Assembly (NCBI RefSeq): GCF_008039875.1
Contig: NZ_VRUU01000055.1
Coordinates: forward strand, 1 to 32,859
Reading direction: 5' to 3'
DNA: 32,859 nt
Source: Methylobacterium sp. WL119
Lineage (GTDB): Bacteria > Pseudomonadota > Alphaproteobacteria > Rhizobiales > Beijerinckiaceae
The position numbers and the translations under genes were made by a program. Below are positions 16,011 to 23,432 of this stretch, piece by piece. Within the stretch, counting starts at the first letter, position 1. The number at the start of each line of letters is the position of its first letter. The notes below the pieces were generated by a model. That model ran no database searches. It had not been told where the DNA came from and saw only the letters and a list, made by a program, of their open reading frames with translations.

Positions 16011-17188
16011 TGCGCCGCATCGCGATCGGCGAGCGGCCGGGCTGGCGTGCGAGCGCGCGGGCCAACGGCTTCACCTTCCACACCCTCGACGGCGCGCCCT
16101 ACTGGGACGAGAGCCACGCCTACGCCTACGCCTACGCCTTCACGCTCGGCGAGATCGAGCGCGACATCGAGGCGCCTGGCACCGAGCTCCACGCGCTGTG
16201 CCTCGCCTTCGTCGCCGACGCGGTTGAGGACGCGCGCATCCTGGCCTCCCTGGCGATCCCGGAGGCGATGTGGGACGTCGTGCGCACCAGCTGGCGCCGC
16301 GGCGACCCCTCGCTCTACGGGCGGCTCGACCTCGCCTACGGCGGCGAAGGCACCGGCCCGGCCAAGCTCCTCGAATACAACGCCGACACGCCGACCGCGC
16401 TCTACGAATCCGCGGTGTTCCAGTGGCTCTGGCTCGAGGACCTGCTGCGGCTCGGGCGGGTGCCGGCGAGCTCGGACCAGTTCAACGCCGTGCACGAGCG
16501 CCTGATCGAGCGGTTCCGGGCGGTCGGCGGCACCTGCCTGGCCCTGGCGGCCTACGCCGACGCGCCCGAGGACCGCGGCACCGTCGCCTACCTGGAGGAT
16601 TGCGCGCGCCAGGCCGGCCTCGCGACCCGCTTCCTCGACCTCGGCGATATCGGCCTTGCCGCGAGCGGCGCCTTCGTCGACCGGACGGAGGCGCCGATCG
16701 CGACCCTGTTCAAGCTCTACCCGTGGGAATGGGCGTTCGCGGATGCGTTCGGCGAAGCGCTCGCCGCGACGCCGACGCGGTTCCTCGAACCGCCCTGGAA
16801 GGCGGTCCTGTCCAACAAGGGGCTGCTGCCGCATCTCTACGCCCGCGAGCCCGGCCACCCGAACCTGCTGCCGGCCTATTTCGAGGACGACCCGCAGAAG
16901 GCGCGGCTCGGCACCTCGTTCGTCAAGAAGCCGCTGTTCTCGCGCGAGGGCGCCAACGTCCTGATGGTGCGCGACGGCGCGGTGCTGGCGCAGGATCACG
17001 GCACCTACGGCGCGGGCGGCCATGTCCGGCAGGCGCTCGCCGAGCTGCCGTGCTTCGACGGGCGCCACGCCCTCGTCGGCGCCTGGATCGTCGGCGACGC
17101 CTGCGTCGGGATCGGCCTGCGCGAGGCGGCCGGCCCGATCACCACCGACGCGGCGTTGTTCGTCCCGCACGTCATCCTGCCCGGGTGA
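16010..17188 (+). CDS. Glutathionylspermidine synthase-like ATP-grasp ligase (YjfC/YgiC-like)
   Basis: The 392-residue protein is of the stand-alone synthetase type (E. coli YjfC/YgiC), without the amidase domain of Gsp. Family motifs include PYWDES, LLEYNADTPTALYESAVFQW (ATP-grasp core), TLFKLYPWEW, LSNKGLLPHLY and FVKKPLFSREGANV, ending in a nucleotide-binding Gly-rich segment. The fold predicts ATP-dependent formation of an amide between an acid and an amine. The true substrates of these ligases are not known, and glutathionylspermidine is not assumed. A GCCTAC hexamer is repeated three times at 16118-16135, giving alternating Ala-Tyr after the PYWDES motif. It is translationally coupled to the DUF1190 gene. 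Confidence 0.9.
   Translation: MRRIAIGERPGWRASARANGFTFHTLDGAPYWDESHAYAYAYAFTLGEIERDIEAPGTELHALCLAFVADAVEDARILASLAIPEAMWDVVRTSWRRGDPSLYGRLDLAYGGEGTGPAKLLEYNADTPTALYESAVFQWLWLEDLLRLGRVPASSDQFNAVHERLIERFRAVGGTCLALAAYADAPEDRGTVAYLEDCARQAGLATRFLDLGDIGLAASGAFVDRTEAPIATLFKLYPWEWAFADAFGEALAATPTRFLEPPWKAVLSNKGLLPHLYAREPGHPNLLPAYFEDDPQKARLGTSFVKKPLFSREGANVLMVRDGAVLAQDHGTYGAGGHVRQALAELPCFDGRHALVGAWIVGDACVGIGLREAAGPITTDAALFVPHVILPG
16118..16135 (+). repeat. Three perfect GCCTAC hexamers inside the ligase gene
   Basis: Three tandem GCCTAC units, followed by a further GCC, encode residues 37-43 as alternating Ala and Tyr. The repeat keeps the frame whatever the unit number, so slippage would change length by two residues at a time. 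Confidence 0.9.
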
Positions 17189-17241
17189 GTGCGCCGATGA
17201 CGCGCTGTGCAAAGCGCGCCCAGCGGCCTATCTGAGCGGGC

Positions 17242-17694
17242 GTGACGGACATCCTCTTCTACCATCTCCAGAACCAGCCGCTCGAAGCGGTGCTGCCGAA
17301 CCTCGTCGAGAAGTCGCGCGAGCGCGGCTGGCAGGCGGCGATCCAGGCGGCGAGCGAGGAACGGCTCCAGGCGCTGGACGATCACCTCTGGACCTTCCGC
17401 GACGACAGCTTCCTGCCCCACGGCACCGATCGCGAGCCCGACGCGGCGAGCCAGCCGGTGGTGCTGACCTTGCGCGACACCAACCCCAACGCCGCCGCGA
17501 TCCGCTTCCTCGTAGAGGGTGCGGACCTGCCGCCGGATGCGGGCGACTACGAGCGGATCTGCGTGCTGTTCGACGGCACCGACCAGGATGCGCTCCTGCG
17601 CGCCCGCGAGCAGTGGAAGGCCGCCAAGGCCGCCGGCCACGCGGTCGCCTACTGGCAGCAGGACGACGGCGGCCGCTGGCTGAAGAAGGCGTGA
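17242..17694 (+). CDS. holC: DNA polymerase III chi subunit
   Basis: HolC links the clamp loader to single-strand-binding protein on the lagging strand. The 150-residue protein matches the alphaproteobacterial chi family: FYHLQNQPLEAVLPNLVEKSRERGW at the N-terminus, the DDHLWTFRDDSFLPHG segment that forms part of the nucleotide-fold core, VLTLRDTNPNAA, and the C-terminal helix LRAREQWKAAKAAGHAVAYWQQD. The start is a GTG at 17242. It lies 53 bp after the ligase gene. Relatives often have holC next to a leucyl aminopeptidase gene, which is absent here. Confidence 0.92.
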   Translation: MTDILFYHLQNQPLEAVLPNLVEKSRERGWQAAIQAASEERLQALDDHLWTFRDDSFLPHGTDREPDAASQPVVLTLRDTNPNAAAIRFLVEGADLPPDAGDYERICVLFDGTDQDALLRAREQWKAAKAAGHAVAYWQQDDGGRWLKKA

Positions 17695-17726
17695 CGCTCC
17701 CCCGCGACTGGAATGCAGGACCGACC

Positions 17727-19427
17727 ATGCCGATCATGAAAATGGCGCGCGTTCTTCCCTCTCCCCTTTGCGGGGGCGGGTACCCTGCGGAGCAGAGGGG
17801 GAGAGGGGAGCGCCGTATCCGAAGAGGTCGCGCCCCTCTCCCGGCCCTCGCTGACGCGAGGGCCACCCTCCCCCGCAGAGGGGGGAGGGGGTTCGCGGCA
17901 CTCGTCGCGCTTCTCTTCGCGATCGTCCCGCTTGCGGCGGCGGCCCAGGCGCCGCAGCGCGGGCCCACCGAGGCGCGCGCGCCGGAGGGAAAGAAGCTCC
18001 CGCCCGACGTCACCACCGAGCAGAGCGTCACGCTTCCCAACGGCCAGAAGCTCGATTTCACCGCGACCGCGGGCAGCCTGCCGCTGGTCGACGAATCGGG
18101 CAAGCTGCAGGCCGAGATCGCCTTCGTCGCCTACACCCGGCCCGCGGCGGCCGGGACGGTGCGGCCGATCACCTTCGCGATCAACGGCGGGCCGGGGGCG
18201 GCCTCCGCCTACCTGAACATCGGCGCGATCGGGCCGTGGCGCCTGCCGGCCGACGGCGCGAGCATCAGCCCGTCGCGCTCGGTCGCGCTGGTGCCGAACG
18301 ACGGCACCTGGCTCGACTTCACCGACCTCGTCTTCATCGACCCGGTCGGCACCGGCTACAGCCGCGCCGCGGACGGCGACGGCAAGGCGTATTGGAGCGT
18401 GGAGTCGGACGCCTCGGTGCTGTCGGCGGCGATCGCCCGCTACCTGCGCGTCAACACCCGGATGGGCGACCCGAAATTCTACGTCGGCGAGAGCTACGGC
18501 GGCTTCCGGGGACCGCTCATCGCGGCCAAGCTGCAGGAGGACATCGGCGTCGGCCTGTCGGGCCTCGTGCTGCTGTCGCCGGTGCTCGATTTCGGCACCC
18601 TGGCGCCCCCGCGCGCCAACCCCTGGGGCAACGTCCTGCGGCTGCCCTCCTACGCGGCCGGCGCCCTGGAGCGGGCCGGCACCGTGCCGACTCGCGAGAC
18701 CCTGGCCGACACTGAGCGCTACGCCACCGGTGCCTACCTCGCCGACCTGCTCAAGGGGCCCGACGACGCGTCGGCGGTGGCGCGCCTGACCGAGCGCGTC
18801 GCCGCGCTGACCGGGCTCGACCCGGCCTTCGTCAAGGCGCAGGGCGGCCGGCTGTCCTCGAGCAGCGTCCAGCGCGAGGTCGACCGCGCGTCGGGCCGCG
18901 TCGCCAGCGCTTACGACACCGGCGTCTCGGGATGGGACCCCGACCCGACCGCGGCGCATTCCGGCTTCGACGACCCGCTACTCACCGCGCTCCAGGCGCC
19001 GCTCACCAGCGCGATGATCGACCTCTACGCGAAGACGCTGAACTGGCGGGTGACGAACCTGCGCTACGAGCTCCTGAACACGGCCGTGAACCGAGGCTGG
19101 AGCTGGGGCGGCGGCCGCTCCGCGCCGGAGGCGGTCGGCGCCTTGCGCGGCGTGCTGGCGCTCGACGGCAACGTCCGCGTGCTGGTGGCGCACGGCTTCA
19201 CCGACCTGGTGACGCCGTACTTCGCCTCCAAGCTACTGATCGACCAGATCCCGTCCTACGGGGCGGAGCCGCGGCTCTCGCTGGCGGTGTACCCCGGCGG
19301 GCATATGTTCTATTCCCGCCCCGATGCCCGGGCGGCGTTCAAGCGCGACGTCTCCGCCCTCTACGCCGCCGCGCTGAAGGCGCGCGAGGCGACGGCCCCG
19401 AACCCGCAGCGCAAGGAGGCGCCGTGA
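17727..19427 (+). CDS. Secreted S10-family serine carboxypeptidase with repeat element in its N-terminus
   Basis: This is a peptidase of the serine carboxypeptidase family, 566 residues from the ATG at 17727, which has AGGA 6 bp before it. The catalytic triad is Ser256 (GESYGG), Asp493 (HGFTDLVTPY) and His526 (GGHMFY), with INGGPGAASAY as the oxyanion region. A hydrophobic signal core at 56-73 ends at AAAAQA, so the enzyme should be exported. Residues 11-55 are encoded by a palindromic repeat element and are rich in Arg, Gly and Pro. No ATG, GTG or TTG codon lies in frame between 17745 and the signal core, so translation must run through the element if the signal peptide is to be made. The end overlaps the following lipoprotein gene. 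Confidence 0.9.
   Translation: MPIMKMARVLPSPLCGGGYPAEQRGRGERRIRRGRAPLPALADARATLPRRGGRGFAALVALLFAIVPLAAAAQAPQRGPTEARAPEGKKLPPDVTTEQSVTLPNGQKLDFTATAGSLPLVDESGKLQAEIAFVAYTRPAAAGTVRPITFAINGGPGAASAYLNIGAIGPWRLPADGASISPSRSVALVPNDGTWLDFTDLVFIDPVGTGYSRAADGDGKAYWSVESDASVLSAAIARYLRVNTRMGDPKFYVGESYGGFRGPLIAAKLQEDIGVGLSGLVLLSPVLDFGTLAPPRANPWGNVLRLPSYAAGALERAGTVPTRETLADTERYATGAYLADLLKGPDDASAVARLTERVAALTGLDPAFVKAQGGRLSSSSVQREVDRASGRVASAYDTGVSGWDPDPTAAHSGFDDPLLTALQAPLTSAMIDLYAKTLNWRVTNLRYELLNTAVNRGWSWGGGRSAPEAVGALRGVLALDGNVRVLVAHGFTDLVTPYFASKLLIDQIPSYGAEPRLSLAVYPGGHMFYSRPDARAAFKRDVSALYAAALKAREATAPNPQRKEAP
17757..17890. repeat. Palindromic repeat element, copy B, inside the S10 peptidase gene
   Basis: The element runs from CCCTCTCCCC (17757-17766) to GGGGGGAGGG (17880-17889). 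Its centre has arms GGGAGAGGGG (17799-17808) and CCCCTCTCCC (17833-17842) around a 24-bp core that is the reverse complement of copy A's core at 21 of 24 positions. The outer parts are themselves hairpin-forming, and the left one resembles the inverted right one, so the whole is a composite palindrome. The S10 reading frame crosses it without a stop. This type of repeat is normally intergenic. Confidence 0.85.
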
Positions 19428-19810
19428 CGTTGCCAGATCTGCGGACCCTCGCCGGCGCCGGCCTGATCGCGGCCGCCCTCCTCGGCGCCTGCACCGTGAC
19501 CGAGCGGACATCCCCGCCCGCGCCCTCGGAGATCGTGCCGATCCCGCCGCGCGTGCCCGCGGCGGCGACCTTCACCGGCCCGGTGCTCGCGCCGGACGGA
19601 TCCTGCACCGGTCCGGCCCCGGCGAGCGCCGCCGCGATCGAGCCGGGCATCGGCGAGTGCGACCTCGTGCGGCTGAAGGGCCGCCCGCCGGTGGACGTGC
19701 TGGTCGGGGAAGGCCGCGCCGGCCGCGAGGTTCAGGTGCTCTACACCGAGCCCGGCGCGAAGGAGCTGTACTTCTTCGTCAACAACAAGCTCGACCGCGT
19801 GGTGAAGTAG
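19424..19810 (+). CDS. Small putative lipoprotein
   Basis: The 128-residue protein starts at a GTG (19424) that overlaps the S10 stop by 4 bp and has a strong AAGGAGG at 19413-19419. The N-terminus has a lipoprotein signal with the lipobox LLGAC, giving Cys23 as the lipidated residue. A Pro-rich linker follows, then a compact C-terminal domain (about 78-128) with GIGECDLVRLKGRPPVDVLVG and LYFFVNNKLDRVV. That pattern recalls small SmpA/OmlA-like envelope lipoproteins, but the function is unknown. Coupling to the S10 peptidase suggests a joint role in the envelope. It ends 1 bp from the stop codon of the opposing membrane protein gene. Confidence 0.8.
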   Translation: MTLPDLRTLAGAGLIAAALLGACTVTERTSPPAPSEIVPIPPRVPAAATFTGPVLAPDGSCTGPAPASAAAIEPGIGECDLVRLKGRPPVDVLVGEGRAGREVQVLYTEPGAKELYFFVNNKLDRVVK

Positions 19811-19811
19811 C

Positions 19812-21602
19812 TCAGCGCACGCGCCACACCGCGAGGACGTCGCCGCCGAGCGGCAGCCGCTTGAGCCAGTCGGCCTGCGCCTCGCCGCGCATCAGCCGCG
19901 TGGCGAAGGCGGGGCCGTCGAGATCCGCCTCCGGCCGTACCCGGCAGGCGACCACGTAGCGGACGCCGTGCGCCGCCACCTGCCGCCGCAGGTCGCCCTC
20001 GCTGCCGCCGAGCCCTTCGATCGCCGCGGTGAGCCCTGGAACCGCCCGGTGATACGGTGCGGCGACCACCGCGTGCGGCGTCCGCATCAGGATCGAGGGC
20101 CCCATCACGATCGGCGCCAGCACGGTGCCGGGGGGGAGGGCCGCCAGCGGCGTCACCGCGTCGTCGGCCTGGCAGGCGAAGCTCGCGGCCGTGGCGGACG
20201 TGTCGCCGCCGTCCCGGATCAGGCCGGCCACCACGACCGGGATCATCCAGGCGGTGCTGATGAGCCCGACCCCGAGCGCGGCGAGGCCGAGGCGCAGGCG
20301 CGGCGCGGCGGCGCGGTCGGCCGCCAGCGCCAGGCCGCGGGCGAGCGCCGGACCCGCCACCAGTGGGATCAACCCGGAGGCAACGTAGATTCCGCGGAAC
20401 TGGAACCAGCCGATGACCAGCCCCGGCCACAGCAGCAGAGCCGCGACGCCGTAGGCGCGCCGATGCGCCGCCGGTCCCCGGAACGCCGCCCAGGTCGCCG
20501 CGAGCGCCGCCAGCGCCAGCACCGGATAGTAGACCAGCACCTCCCACCGCCGGCCGGCGAGGAATTTCGGCACCGAGGACATCTCGTTCACCGTGAGCAG
20601 CCAGCGGTCGCGGACCAGCGGCGTCATCCCCGGGAACGGGCCGCCGAGGCAGACCGGGAACAGGAGGGCGAAGCCGCCGACGAGGACGGCGCCGGTGGCC
20701 GCGACGGCCGCGAGGCGGCCGCCGACGGAGCCGACCCGGCGGTCGAGCCCGGCGCAAGCGAGCGCGGCCGCGCCGCCGCCGGCCGCCAGCCAGAGCCAGG
20801 GCGGCGAGAGCGCGTCGCAGGCGGTCGCGCCCCAGAGATGCGGCGCGGTCTGCGCCCCGAACAGCAGCGGCGCCGCCAGCCCGAGGCCGATCCCGAAGCC
20901 GAGGAAGGCCGGCAGGGCGGGGCGCCCGCGAAGCACCCAGTCGCCGACGGCGAACAGCGCGCCGAGCGCGACGGAGGGCAGGCCCTCGAGCCCGATCGCC
21001 AGCGACAGGGCCGCCAGCGCCCCGGCTCCGGCTCCGGCCCGGCCGCCGCCACGGATCAGGCCGATGGCCATCCCGAGGATCGCGATCATCTGGAGGTTGT
21101 GGTGATCGATCCGGCCGGCGGCGAACTGCACGGTGACGCCGAAGGTCTGGGTCGCGGCGAGCAGCGCCAGCACCGCCGCCCGCTTGCCGAAGGTCGTGCG
21201 CACGCCGGTCCACAGCACCGCGGCGTAGACCACGAACAGCAGCGGCGGCCAGAACGCCGCGACGATCCCCTCGGCGAGCCCGGAGCCGAGCAGGGGCGTC
21301 AAGACGAGGAGCAGGCCGGCCAGCGGCGCGTCGAGCAGGCGCGACCAGTGGCTCGGCACGCCGCCCGGCGGCAGGAAGCGGTACTGGACGTTGTCGTACC
21401 AGCCCTGGCCGGCGGCGAGGTCGCGCGCCTCGACGAGGCGCATCGCGTCGTCGGTGTCGGGCACGCGCAGGTGCCGGATCGTCTCGATCACGTCGCCCGG
21501 CGGATACAGCGTGACGGCGCAGAACAGCACCAGCAGCCACAGGATCGTCCCCGCATCGAGGCGTGCCGGCTTCCGGGCCGGAAACGAAGCTGTGGCCGCC
21601 AT
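19812..21602 (-). CDS. GT-C-like polytopic membrane protein (putative glycosyltransferase)
   Basis: The 596-residue protein has about 11-13 hydrophobic segments. Its first external loop holds an acidic motif, DTDDAMRLVEARDLAAGQGW (about 49-68), followed by YRFLPPGGVPSHWSRLLDAPLA. Acidic motifs of this kind in the first loop are typical of the GT-C superfamily (STT3, PglB, ArnT-like), which use polyprenyl-phosphate sugars on the periplasmic side. The soluble C-terminal part (about 475-596) is small. No donor or acceptor can be named. It is divergent from the mutase-like flavoprotein gene over a 168-bp gap, which fits a polysaccharide or glycolipid pathway. Confidence 0.72.
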   Translation of the reverse strand: MAATASFPARKPARLDAGTILWLLVLFCAVTLYPPGDVIETIRHLRVPDTDDAMRLVEARDLAAGQGWYDNVQYRFLPPGGVPSHWSRLLDAPLAGLLLVLTPLLGSGLAEGIVAAFWPPLLFVVYAAVLWTGVRTTFGKRAAVLALLAATQTFGVTVQFAAGRIDHHNLQMIAILGMAIGLIRGGGRAGAGAGALAALSLAIGLEGLPSVALGALFAVGDWVLRGRPALPAFLGFGIGLGLAAPLLFGAQTAPHLWGATACDALSPPWLWLAAGGGAAALACAGLDRRVGSVGGRLAAVAATGAVLVGGFALLFPVCLGGPFPGMTPLVRDRWLLTVNEMSSVPKFLAGRRWEVLVYYPVLALAALAATWAAFRGPAAHRRAYGVAALLLWPGLVIGWFQFRGIYVASGLIPLVAGPALARGLALAADRAAAPRLRLGLAALGVGLISTAWMIPVVVAGLIRDGGDTSATAASFACQADDAVTPLAALPPGTVLAPIVMGPSILMRTPHAVVAAPYHRAVPGLTAAIEGLGGSEGDLRRQVAAHGVRYVVACRVRPEADLDGPAFATRLMRGEAQADWLKRLPLGGDVLAVWRVR

Positions 21603-21770
21603 CGCGCCTCTCCGGTGCCCGCCGGCCGCTCCGGCCGCGACGGGTCTCGTTCCGCTCGCGCGACCCTGCCGCGAACGCGCTTAACGGGCGGTCAAGGCCG
21701 TCGCCATGGGAGGTTTCCTTAACCACGTCGGGCGCAGGCTCCGCCCGTTCAGGACGGGTCGGGGCAGCGG

Positions 21771-23273
21771 ATGAGTCACCACACCGAGACGCTGGTGATC
21801 GGCGGCGGCCCCGCCGGGCTCACCGCGGCCTACCTGCTGTCGAAGCAGGGTCGCGACGTCACCGTGCTGGAGCGCGACTCGACCCAGGTCGGCGGCATCT
21901 CGCGCACGGTGAGCCACAACGGCTACCTGTTCGACATCGGCGGCCACCGCTTCTTCTCGAAGTCGAAGGCCGTGGTCGACCTCTGGGACGAGCTCCTGCC
22001 CGACGACTTCATCGAGCGGCCGCGCCTGTCGCGGATCTACTATCAGGGCAAGTACTACGCCTACCCGCTGAAGGCCTTCGAGGCCCTGCGCAATCTCGGG
22101 CTGCTCACCAGCACCGCCTGCGTGCTGTCCTACCTCTACGCCCGCGCCCGGCCGATCGCCGCGCCGAAGCACTTCCACGGCTGGGTCCGCAACCAGTTCG
22201 GCGAGAAGCTGTTCTCGATCTTCTTCAAGACCTACACCGAGAAGGTCTGGGGCATGTCCTGCGACGCGATCTCGGCCGACTGGGCCGCGCAGCGCATCAA
22301 GGGCCTCGACCTCGGCGCCGCCATCCGCGACGCGCTGAAGCGCTCCCTCGGGATCCGGGCGAAGCCCAAGGCCGGCGAGCCGGTGATCAAGACGCTGATC
22401 GAGTCGTTCCGCTATCCCCGCCGCGGCCCCGGCATGATGTGGGAGGCGGCGGCGGAGAAGATCGCCGCGCAGGGCGGCAGGGTTCTGCTCGACCGCGGCG
22501 TCGACGGCCTGTCGTTCGACCCCGCTGCCGGCCTGTGGCGCGTCGCGGCGGTTCGCGGCGACGGCACGCGCGAGACCTTCACCGCGCGCCACGTGATCTC
22601 CTCGGCGCCGGTGCGCGAGCTCGTGGACGCGATCACGCCGCGGTCGATCAGCACCTTCCAGGCGCGCGCGCTGCAGTATCGCGACTTCGTCACGGTGGCG
22701 CTGATCGCCAAGTCGCAGAAGAACTTCCCCGACAACTGGATCTACATCCACGATCCCTCGGTGCAGGTCGGGCGGGTGCAGAACTTCCGCTCGTGGTCGC
22801 CCGAGATGGTGCCCGACGAGGCCCATACCTGCCTCGGGCTCGAATATTTCTGCTTCGAGGGCGACGGCCTCTGGACCGCGAGCGATGCCGACCTCGTCGC
22901 TCTGGCCAAGCGCGAGATCGGGCAGATCGGCCTGATCGACCCGGCCGACGTGGTCGACGCCTGCGTCGTGCGCCAGCCCAAGGCCTACCCGGTCTACGAC
23001 GAGACCTATGCCGAGAACGTCGCGCTGGTGCGGATGGAGCTGGAGCGGGACTTCCCGACGCTGCACCTCGTCGGCCGCAACGGCATGCACAAGTACAACA
23101 ACCAGGACCACGCGATGATGACGGCGATGCTCACCGTCGAGAACATCGTCGCGGGCCATCGCCGCCACGACGTCTGGCGGGTCAACGAGGATGCCGAGTA
23201 CACCGAGGCCGGCGTATCGGGGGCGCAGGCCGCCCTCGGCAGCGAGCGGCTGGTGCCGCGCAAGGTCGCCTGA
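21771..23273 (+). CDS. FAD-dependent oxidoreductase, UDP-galactopyranose mutase-like
   Basis: The 500-residue flavoprotein has an N-terminal dinucleotide-binding motif (VIGGGPAGLTAAYLL, Gly-rich loop at 11-16) and the VLERD strand end. It also has FDIGGHRFFSKS, a motif typical of the mutase/protoporphyrinogen-oxidase-like amine oxidase superfamily, and a C-terminal FAD-contact segment LVGRNGMHKYNNQDHAM. NAD(P)-binding proteins of this group are often found in polysaccharide loci. It may rearrange a nucleotide sugar, but the substrate is unproven and a desaturase or oxidase role remains possible. The ATG at 21771 follows a G-rich leader. The gene ends 40 bp before a strong hairpin. Confidence 0.82.
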   Translation: MSHHTETLVIGGGPAGLTAAYLLSKQGRDVTVLERDSTQVGGISRTVSHNGYLFDIGGHRFFSKSKAVVDLWDELLPDDFIERPRLSRIYYQGKYYAYPLKAFEALRNLGLLTSTACVLSYLYARARPIAAPKHFHGWVRNQFGEKLFSIFFKTYTEKVWGMSCDAISADWAAQRIKGLDLGAAIRDALKRSLGIRAKPKAGEPVIKTLIESFRYPRRGPGMMWEAAAEKIAAQGGRVLLDRGVDGLSFDPAAGLWRVAAVRGDGTRETFTARHVISSAPVRELVDAITPRSISTFQARALQYRDFVTVALIAKSQKNFPDNWIYIHDPSVQVGRVQNFRSWSPEMVPDEAHTCLGLEYFCFEGDGLWTASDADLVALAKREIGQIGLIDPADVVDACVVRQPKAYPVYDETYAENVALVRMELERDFPTLHLVGRNGMHKYNNQDHAMMTAMLTVENIVAGHRRHDVWRVNEDAEYTEAGVSGAQAALGSERLVPRKVA

Positions 23274-23312
23274 GGCGACAGGGGCGAGGGGCGTTTGCCA
23301 AGACAGTGATGC

Positions 23313-23332
23313 GGCCGCGTCACGACGCGGCC
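23313..23332 (+). terminator. Strong GC hairpin after the flavoprotein gene
   Basis: GGCCGCGT (23313-23320) and ACGCGGCC (23325-23332) form a perfect 8-bp stem with a CACG tetraloop, 40 bp after the stop codon. Only two T residues follow, so it is terminator-like but not a classical U-tract terminator. Confidence 0.4.
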
Positions 23333-23360
23333 TTGCCGATGCGGGCGCGCGGCATACACT
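23333..23360 (+). promoter_or_regulatory. Candidate promoter of the sorbosone-dehydrogenase-like gene
   Basis: TTGCCG (23333-23338) and TACACT (23355-23360) are separated by 16 bp and each matches the sigma-70 consensus at 4 of 6 bases. It lies immediately after the hairpin, about 47 bp before the ATG at 23407, so the preceding unit would end and the next begin here. Confidence 0.4.
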
Positions 23361-23402
23361 TCCCGCCAACGCCCGGTTGCAGGGGCGGTTTCGGGAGGCA
23401 AG

Positions 23403-23432
23403 CCCCATGCGATCGGTCCCCATGCGATCGGT
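23403..23432 (+). repeat. Perfect 15-bp tandem duplication over a start codon
   Basis: The 15-bp unit CCCCATGCGATCGGT occurs twice in direct succession (23403-23417 and 23418-23432). It duplicates the start codon and gives an N-terminus that repeats Met-Arg-Ser-Val. The duplication keeps the reading frame. Only the first ATG has the GGGAGG ribosome-binding sequence (23393-23398) at a normal distance. Confidence 0.95.

Noticed and set aside
17700..17960. Frameshift or pseudogene in the S10 peptidase 5' end
   Set aside because: The reading frame is continuous from a well-placed ATG with AGGA through the repeat element to an intact signal core and full catalytic triad, so the gene is treated as intact.
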